NCBI GenBank assembly: GCA_017428945.1
Contig: JAFRPW010000026.1
Span: 1 to 64,000 of the forward strand
Reading direction: 5' to 3'
From: Bacteroidales bacterium
GTDB lineage: Bacteria; Bacteroidota; Bacteroidia; Bacteroidales; UBA932
DNA length: 64,000 nt
Shown here one piece after another: positions 1-7,900 of the stretch (positions are counted from its first letter, which is position 1; each line of letters opens with the position of its first letter). Position numbers and translations under genes: made by a program. A model generated the notes under the pieces. That model was not told where the DNA came from. It did not search any database and saw only the letters and a list, made by a program, of their open reading frames with translations.

Positions 1-86
1 ATGGCATAGCGTCCACGCCGTTTGTTTGCGATGCGGAGGAATTGCGGCTCCGCGCCAGATGGTGCTCTAATCATATCAATTACCAA
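1..86. other. Window edge, no gene supported
   Basis: These bases lie downstream of the reverse transcriptase stop codon. A short inverted repeat (GCGGAG ... CTCCGC, about 35-55) could be part of a terminator on the minus strand, but no T-rich tail follows. No coding frame is convincing. Confidence 0.3.
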
Positions 87-1529
87 TTACGATTCCTCTC
101 CCGTGTCGAACACGTACCTTGCCCCGAAGCGGGTGCTTACCTTCTTGATTGATGCGTACATGGGAAGTCCCACCTTCCGCATCTCCTCCAGTATGGCCCA
201 GTTCACCTTGTCTCCGGTGTAGAACTTGCAGCAATGACCGTTACGCATACGGATGAGCACGATATGTTTCCCTTCCGGATACGGAATCTTCTCCGGCTCC
301 ACGAAGTTGTGAGGCAGAGGACGGCCCTGCTCCAAGTACTGCTGCTTGGTCATCATGGCATCCTTCACCGCCCGCTCGTAGTCCCTTCGCTGCGGAGACG
401 TGACAATCCCCGTCTCAAAGTCAATCACAAGGAACTCCTCGCCCAGAAGGTCGGACATGTTTATCTCCTCGGCGGTGAACTGTTTCTTCCCGTCGGGATA
501 CTCCGGCCGCAGGTGCAGCGATTTCAGTCTCTTATAGTCTTCCATACTCATCCCCGTAAGGGTCCTGAACAAATGGCGGCAGTTGCCATGTTTGCACTGA
601 CCGTAGAGCGAGCCTACCAGCTCCACCCTGCGACGCTTGCTCTTGACCTTATGGAGTTTGCGGGCAGCGTTCTGCTTATTGCGCTTCCGCAGTCTGGTAT
701 GGTCCGGATACATAACGAATCCGAGAAAGTCCACACCTTCGGTCACGGGCCTCACGGCTTCGTTGGCCTTTATCTCCAGATGCGCGTCCGCTATGAAGCG
801 GTGCTGCGCATCCCGAATCTCCCAACACCTCGCCTTGGTGGAAGCGTGAGCGTCCCCGTCATCGCAGTAGCGGTAATAGTGCTTCACGCCCATCTGGTCT
901 TTCAGACGGTGGTCCAGATAGACAGAGAGCAGCATATTGCCGAATCCCTGACTACTCCGGAGACCTATGCTCATCCCCGTCGGCATCATCCGCACGAACC
1001 GCTCCAGCATGGTAAGCAGGATTCGGTCCTTGAAGATGAGACGGAGGGCATCCATCATCACGTCCTGGTCAATGCTTTCATAGAACTTCCGAATGTCATT
1101 CTTGTAATAGTACCGCATCCCATCTGGGTCTTGGGCCATGTCCCTCCGGACAATGTTCATAAGGTCGTGCATCCCTCGGCCCTTGATGCTCGCGGCAGTG
1201 GTGCGTATGTACTTGCGCTTCACGTGCTTCTCAACTATATCCATGATGGCATACAGTCCGATGCGGTCATAAAGGCAGGTGCACTGCACCGTTCTTACCT
1301 TGGGTCCGTCCTTCACCTGCCGTTCATGGTAGCCGTGCAGATGGAACGTGCCTTCGGTTATCTCCTCTCTCAACTTCTTCACGATACGGTCTCGGTTTCG
1401 CAGGACGTTGCGCCCGCCTGGGCTTCGCTTCCTCTGCTTCGTGTCGAGCACCATGTCAATGGAGTAGTTCAGATGCTCGTCGGTGACAATCTCGGCGATG
1501 ATATTGTCCTTCTTACCAATCCGTTTCAC
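87..1529 (-). CDS. Reverse transcriptase of a diversity-generating retroelement
   Basis: This 480-residue enzyme copies the template RNA made from the nearby template repeat into cDNA, misreading adenines, so that the cDNA can replace the variable repeat in the tail gene. Visible motifs: palm aspartate in DIRKFYESI (D145), IGLRSSQ at 188-194, which matches the [I/V/L]GxxxSQ signature of DGR enzymes where retrons and group II introns usually have QGxxxSP, and the catalytic YCDD at 221-224. GVDFLGF follows. About 130 residues after the thumb region (from about 350) form a C-terminal extension. The gene starts with GTG; no in-frame ATG lies upstream. A five-codon frame (MKASK, from 1543) ends in a TGA that overlaps this GTG, so translational coupling is possible. 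No accessory (Avd-like) gene is found beside it. The enzyme class is very likely; the role of the extension is unknown. Confidence 0.93.
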   Translation of the reverse strand: MKRIGKKDNIIAEIVTDEHLNYSIDMVLDTKQRKRSPGGRNVLRNRDRIVKKLREEITEGTFHLHGYHERQVKDGPKVRTVQCTCLYDRIGLYAIMDIVEKHVKRKYIRTTAASIKGRGMHDLMNIVRRDMAQDPDGMRYYYKNDIRKFYESIDQDVMMDALRLIFKDRILLTMLERFVRMMPTGMSIGLRSSQGFGNMLLSVYLDHRLKDQMGVKHYYRYCDDGDAHASTKARCWEIRDAQHRFIADAHLEIKANEAVRPVTEGVDFLGFVMYPDHTRLRKRNKQNAARKLHKVKSKRRRVELVGSLYGQCKHGNCRHLFRTLTGMSMEDYKRLKSLHLRPEYPDGKKQFTAEEINMSDLLGEEFLVIDFETGIVTSPQRRDYERAVKDAMMTKQQYLEQGRPLPHNFVEPEKIPYPEGKHIVLIRMRNGHCCKFYTGDKVNWAILEEMRKVGLPMYASIKKVSTRFGARYVFDTGEES

Positions 1530-1774
1530 TTTGACGCCTTCATTTTTTAAGGTCCGGCTTGTTCGGCTGGCCAGTGGCCCCTACTAAACCCTACCTCGTG
1601 GTATATTTTCCGGCTTTCCAGTCCGAAGACTGCTGCTGCCGTGGCTCATCTCCCTGTGCACTGCGGTGGGGACACGTCCCCTTTGTAGTAGGCACATCAC
1701 ATAGAGACATTCTTCTGTGACAAAGATATGTCCCGAAAGCGTCTAACACTTTTTATCTATTACTTCTTACTCAA
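1530..1774 (-). other. DGR spacer between template repeat and reverse transcriptase
   Basis: This non-coding stretch follows the template repeat in the direction of transcription. In studied DGRs the equivalent spacer is part of the template RNA and is needed for priming. It contains local inverted repeats, for example GGGGAC-AC-GTCCCC at 1668-1681. It also holds a promoter-like box (1721-1728) and the five-codon frame that overlaps the reverse transcriptase start. Its role here is inferred from position. Confidence 0.5.
1721..1728 (-). promoter_or_regulatory. Putative promoter -7 box for the reverse transcriptase
   Basis: The minus strand reads TATCTTTG, matching the Bacteroidota -7 form TAnnTTTG. 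No clear TTTG box lies 19-20 bases upstream. If used, it would give the reverse transcriptase a leader of about 190 bases that excludes the template repeat. Confidence 0.4.
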
Positions 1775-1897
1775 TGTTTGCAAGACGGGAACCATAGTTC
1801 GTGTTCGCATTCGACGAATCGTTATTCGCATTCGCATACGCAACGCCGCCATTCGCGTTCGCGTTGTTGTTCGACCGGAGCACCACACGGGAGCTGG
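1775..1897 (-). repeat. DGR template repeat (TR)
   Basis: Positions 1781-1897 align without gaps to 2047-2163 in the tail gene. All 17 differences among 117 positions lie where the TR has T on the plus strand (A on the coding strand); none of the 90 other positions differs. The TR has 27 such adenines. Extending to 1775 adds four more differences, again all at template adenines, and the match stops at 1774. Read in the frame of the tail gene, the TR is rich in AAC/AAT codons, the usual DGR design: randomising the first two bases of AAY gives many residues and no stop codon. The TR, the variable repeat and the reverse transcriptase share one orientation, as in known DGRs. Confidence 0.96.
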
Positions 1898-1931
1898 GGA
1901 GAATCTGCCATTATTGTTTTATAGGGAGCCG

Positions 1932-1966
1932 ATGCGGGACTGCCACTTAAAGCGGCACTCCCGCAT
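1932..1966 (-). other. Hairpin between tail gene stop and template repeat
   Basis: A stem of 15 positions with one mismatch and one G-U pair encloses a five-base loop (arms 1932-1946 and 1952-1966). It lies 13 bases past the tail gene stop codon and 35 bases before the template repeat. No T run follows it, so it is not a standard intrinsic terminator. DGRs often carry a hairpin downstream of the variable repeat that helps homing; this one is about 80 bases from the end of the variable repeat, so that role is only a guess. It could also separate or process the tail mRNA and template RNA. Confidence 0.5.
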
Positions 1967-1978
1967 TCCCCCTCATAT

Positions 1979-4900
1979 CTACGCCGCCATCGTCGCTGCC
2001 TTATATGCTGCAACAGACGCTGCCCACCGGATTGTGCCACGGAAGGCAAGACGGGAACCATAGTACGAGGCCGCACGCGACGAATCGTCAGACGCAACCG
2101 CACACGCAACGCCGCCACACGCGTTCGCGTAGCTGTACGACCGGAGCACCACACGGGAGCTGGAACCACTGTAATAGTGGTAGTCCGCGTATCCGGATGT
2201 ACTGGTGGAGTTCGCGTAGGTGGCGATTACATCCATGAAGCGGCCATTGTGCACCTTGGTGATGTTGTTCGACGTTGCCACCTGGCCTTGGACCTCGCGG
2301 GTAGTGCCGTCGTTCATCTTGATTTGCCATACGCCGGTCTTGGTGGCACGTGCCGTGCCCAGACTGTCAGTAAGGCGTGCACCGTTGGCAACACCCACCC
2401 TGCGGGTATCCATCCACTCACCACTGTCACCCTGCCAGTTCTCATAGCCCATCACGTTGACGGCTGCGAGGGAAGTCAGAGTACCGCCGGAGTTGTAGTA
2501 GTAACCCAGAGTGGTAGCACCGTTCGGATTGATGGTGTCCTGCATACCAAGGAAGTCGGTCTTGCCCGCGACGGATGCCGTCGTGTTCGAGCCGTAGCCG
2601 CACTGCATCTGGGAATCCCTCGTGCCGTACTTGGCATAGAACAAGTTGGCAACGTCCTTGGACATCTCGTAGTCAACGCACTGGAAGCCGGAGCCGCTCT
2701 TACGGGCAGCAGCGAGTTCGGTGTACTGGCCGCACTGCATGTTGTTGGTAGCGGCAACGCCGGAGATACTGCGCATGATGTCGTTCTGGCAGTTCGCCTC
2801 GTAGATACCGCAGAGACACTCCGCGTGCTCCACCCAGTCAGGCTCCACGGCAACGATGTCCGTAGAGTAAGCCTTGACGCAGTAGTTGGCGAAGCAGTTC
2901 GCATCCAGGGCCTGCACGGTGGTGAAGTAAAGCCACTTCGCACCGCTCGGCACGTTGGTAAAGAGATAGTCACCGTTGGTGTAGCCGTTCAGTGAGCCAA
3001 GACGCACCGTGCTGATGCACTCTCCTGCGGAGTTGGCAAAGGCAGCACCATACGTACCGGACACGCAGGCAGGGAAACGGATGACACTCACGCCCTGAAC
3101 GTCTATCTTATAGACATTGTAGGTGGCGTAGGTGGCAAGAGCGTCTTCCACCGTTGCACCGGCAGACATGTTGGACACCGCAAGGCCGCGACCCTCGAAG
3201 GTCGTAAGGGCAGAGAGCAGCACCTTCACGGAATCCTTGCCCGCATCCTGCGGAGTGGTGGCGAGCGATGAGTAAGCCTGGTACTTCTTGTTGTTGAGGT
3301 AGTCGTTGATACCCTTGTAGAAGTAGTGCGGCTCAAACATGTAAACGTCACCCTCGTCGGCTGCGTTCTCGTCGCGGTCTCCCTTGAGGTTGGCGGCAGT
3401 GCCGTCTGCATACTTGGTGCGGTCCTCGTCGGAGAGCTGAGCGATGAGCATCGCCCCGTCGGACTGGAGTTTGCCCAGTACCGCGTGCCTTCTGGCAAGG
3501 ATGGCATTGATATGTCCGGACGGAGCGTAGGTCGTGCCGTTGTACTTATATCCGGTCTCGTTGTCGAGGTTGGATATGTTCTCGCAGTCACTCTCGCTAT
3601 CGTCGAACTCAATGACCGTGCAAGGCGTGTTGGTGATGGTGAGTTCGGGGAACTCATCCTCCCATCCTTCGATGGTGTCCTCGTCCTGATACTTGGTGAG
3701 CTGGTAGGAGCCTTCGATGGCAGGGGATGCCTGCGCAGAGAGGTTCGCATCCAGACCGGAAAGGGCAAGGTCCGCGAGGTCATCGAGGTCGGAGCCGTCT
3801 CCTGATGCCACGATGGGAGTTGCACGCACGACGGCCAGTGCCGTGCCGCTCGTCTGGGAGAGAGTGCGCAGCAGTGTCATACTGTCGATATGTGTGCAGT
3901 TTTCCACGATGAGCGTGCGGATGCTCGCGGGATTGGCAAGCGTGATGCCGCTTATTTGCAGGTTCGGCAGATACCTCAACTTGAGATAGTTGTAGGTGGC
4001 CGGAAGTTGCATGAGGGTAATCTTGCTGCCGTCCGCGATGTCGGCACGCTGCAACTGGCTTCCCGCTGCATAGAGGCTCTGGAGCCGAGGGCAGGAGGAG
4101 CAGTCAATCGTAGTGATTTCCGTGTTCTGGACGTTGAGCACCTTGAGGAACGGGAGTTCACCGAGGTTGAGGTTCGTAAGGTGGGAGTAGGTAAGGCCGC
4201 TCGCCACACCGTAGGAGCCGCTGCCGATATGGATTTCCTCGGCAAGCGTCATCACGCCGAAGTTGAAGTTGTCCGAAAGGGTGATTTCAGAAAGGTCAAT
4301 CTTCGACATACGGTCTGCCTGGTAGATGTAGAGCAGCGTACCGGCATCATGCAGGAACTGCGTGAAGCGGTGGGTCTGCCCTGCTTCCAGATAGACGCTC
4401 TCCGCGAGGGAGCCGGAGCTGTCGTTACCTACGCCGAAGTATCCTGCCTTTGCCGCCTTGATGGTGATTCCGGCACTGTTGCTTGAGCAGGCGATACGTC
4501 CGGAGAGCACGCCGGAGAAGAAGTCACCGGTCCCGTAGAAGCCGTCGCGGAATCTCCACCTGCGTTCGATAAAGGCAGGAAGGGACGTAAGGCCCAGACC
4601 CTGCAAGGCGTAGAAGTAGAGGGTATCCGCAGTGGTTCCCGTGAAGTCGATGTACTTGCGCTCGCCGTCGTAGGACGATACCTTCTTCTGCCAACGCTTG
4701 ATGCGCTGGTCCACGAAGAAGTGCGTCGCACCTTCCGGAGAGAAGGGATGCAGCGTCAGTCCGTCCACCGTACCAGTACAGGAGCGCATGGCAGCAGCCA
4801 CGGTCTTGAGGTTGAGAAGCGTCCCGTTCCCGTCCACATAGACCTCCTGCTGGAGATAGATGTTGCGGAACAGTACCGACATATAACCGGCATACGGGTT

Positions 4901-7900
4901 GGTGAAGGTGGCATCCGTCAGTTTGTTCGGGTCCACTTCGGGGTCAACGGTCTGACCGCCGTCGTTGTCCTTTCCGTTGCAGGTATCGCAGTCATACACC
5001 TTGTTCGGGTACATACGCATAGGCATCATGCCCGTAGCCACGGAGTATTCCTGATTGTCGGCATTCTTGAGCTGGTGCACGCCGTTCACAGTGACGATGG
5101 AGCACCCGTCCTCAAGGAACCACATTGGCTGCATGTTCTTCGCCCGCTGGTCCACTGCCGCCAGATAGTCGGTGAAGACATCATAGGCCATGTTAGCATA
5201 CGGGTTGGCATACTTCCAGAGGTCGGTGCGCCAGAGTGCGAGACGTGCCGCACCGCCGTCACCGTCCGTGCCGTGATAGGTATCCCAGTCGCAGGAGTTG
5301 CAGAAGAGCATCCAGCGGTAGAGGTTGTACGGGACCTTCTTGCCGAGGGCATACGCGATGGCGAGGTCATCGTCATCCACGAGGCTCTCGTAGTAGTAGG
5401 TCCATGCGGGGACGGTCTGGACGGAGATGTCACCGCCGTCGATGAGGGCCTGCACCCACTTGGAGAACTGGTCGGAAGGAGCCATCATGTCTGATACCGA
5501 CGCAACGCCCTTGAACCAGTCCATTCCCTGATAGTTCAGCAGTTCAAAGCCGTCGGTAGGATTCACAACGTCTCCGGTCACGGTCCAACTGCCGTTGGCG
5601 TTCTGGACCATAGAGCCGGTCTGCGCTGCCCATGCGCCGTCCACATACCGCATCACCTTGTAGGAAGGGCCGCAGTACTGCGTAAGCACGTACACCTTGG
5701 AGGTGTCAAGGCCGGAAGTGGCGAGGAAGCGGGTAGTCTCATCGTCCATTGATTCGCCGGACAGTCCGTAGAACTCGATGAAGTCACCGTAGTTGAGACA
5801 TCCTTTGGTGTATCCAGGAGTGTCGATGAAGCCGAGGGCCGTCTGCTCCTTCTTGTCCTCCTTCCAGTTGCCCTTGGCATGGAAGTAAGGCTCGCTGCCC
5901 GTGTCGCTCTTGGAGCGGAACATGGCAATCGGGAAGTTCGCGGTGGAGTGGTTCATCACAAGGCCGGTCAGTTCCACGCTGCCCTTCTTCCACGTACCGT
6001 TGAAGGCACGCTGCGCAGGTGTCATGTAGTTGGCTCCGAGGGCACGGAACGTTGCGTTCATCATGTCGCAGATGCCGCAGTCGTTCGCGTTCGAGCTGTC
6101 GGAGTAGTCCACCTTGACCGTGATGATGTCCACGGGGATGGAGTTGTCGAACAGTTGAATCTTGTTGATGGCAAAGAGGGCCGCTGCCTTGTCCCACAGT
6201 TCGCCGTCGTAGCCCATTGCGACAATCTGCGCACGGGTGTACATCGGGACGATGGACGTGCCGCCTTGACCGGTGGCCTTGACATAGGTAGAGCCTTTCT
6301 TCTTGGCAAGGTAGTAGCGGGGATTCTTCACCGGACGCTTGGCCGATGTCGTTCCCTGATTGCGCCGTGCCACGTCGTAGGCGATGAAGGACAACCACGG
6401 ACGCTGCGGGTTCACGTGATAGAGGTTCACGTAAATCTGGTCCTTGGTGGAAGTGGTCTCGTCCAGACCTTCGATGTTGCCTCCGTTGTAGGGAGCCTCA
6501 ATGAAGTAAGGCATTCCGCGCTCGGCAAGGGCTGCGGCCTGCGGACGGAGTTTCGTTGACTGCACGCCCAGCTCGGTCACGGCCTGCGATGCCATCACGT
6601 TCTCGAAGGCGAACTCGGTGGCCATGTCTTCGGTGGCCGTGAGTTTCACGAGGTAGTTCTGGAATGCCTGGTCAAAGAGGAAGTAATCCTCCCATGCGAG
6701 CATATAGTACAGATAGAAGTCTCCCTCCGTGCCGTCGAAGGTGATGTTCTGCTGCTGGATGAGGTTGCTTCGTCCGGCCACGTAGCCGATGGCAGCGACC
6801 TCCTCGCCGTTGAGGTACAGTTTGATGAAGTAGTAGGTCGTACCCTGACGGGTCTGGCCCAGTCCTTCCGCTACCGGCTCCACGACGATGCCCACAGTCA
6901 CCTTCTCGCCCTGCTTGTATGCACGCTCCTCACTGGCGTTCGTCTGGCCCGTGGAGCAGTAGATACCCACGTGCCGTCCGGTGACGTAGAAGCCCGCGCC
7001 CGTGCCTTCGTCGAAGCACTGCATGAGCACCGCATCATCGTCGGTGAGGTTCTTTGCACAGAAGGCGAACTGGATGCCAAGGCCGTTGTTCTCGATGGAG
7101 TTAACGGAGAAGGGCTTGTGGTTGAGCACGCCGGTCACGTCTTCCTTGATGGCAAGGACACGCTCTCCGTTAAGGACACCGAATCCGTTGGTGGAGTAGT
7201 TGGCTCCGGTGAGAGCGATATTGTACGAGCCGCTCACGATGGAGTGGTCCGCTTCGTCGTTGCTTCTGGAGGAGAAGTCAAAGGCGTAGATGGCTCCGTC
7301 CTTGAGGGCCGCATCAATGACGCTGCCGGAAACGAGGAAGGAAGCCTCAACGCCGTAGGCCGTGCGGCATCCCACCTTCACGACCTGCGACACCGTACCG
7401 TTGGACGCAACGCCCGTCACCTGATGGGTGTAGGTGTAAGCGGAGGAGCGGTACGCAGTATGCGTAGATACCGCAGTGCCGTCCAGATAGACAACGGCAG
7501 TGGCCGCAGTGGTGGTCGGGTCATAGACCGCGTAGTTGACGGTGATGGTCTCATAGAGTTTCACCACGGGATTCACGGTCTCGGAAAGCCAGCTCTCCAC
7601 AACCAGCGGAGCGGTGCTGCTCTCGTTGATGACGAAGATGCCCGTGTAGAGGTAGTTGCCCACAACGCCGGATGCCACGTCCACACCGTGTACGCGGATG
7701 GGATAGGCTCCGTGGGTGAGCACGCTGCCAAGGCAGTTGTTCGGATTGATGGATACGCCGTGGGAGTAGGTATCCGTGATAACCGCCTGCCCAAGTACCT
7801 GCCACTCGCCGTTAAGGTAGATTTCCGTAATGGCGTTGATGCCACGGTCGGAAGCGTTGTTGGCGAACTTGTACAGAGGGATGCTCTTGGCAGAGCCGCC

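Noticed and set aside
234..1550. Long plus-strand open frame opposite the reverse transcriptase
   Set aside because: It is a shadow: the minus strand has all reverse transcriptase motifs, and the plus frame is His/Val/Leu-rich without domain features.
1728..2169. Open frames on both strands across the template and variable repeats
   Set aside because: They run through the non-coding template and the known frame of the tail gene, and are Arg-rich shadows of repeated CG-rich codons. They are not an Avd gene.
5784..6398. A 204-residue same-strand frame within the tail gene
   Set aside because: Composition is His/Arg/Gln/Cys-rich, as for shadow frames; the tail gene's own frame is normal here. 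This contrasts with the nested frame at 27344-27712.
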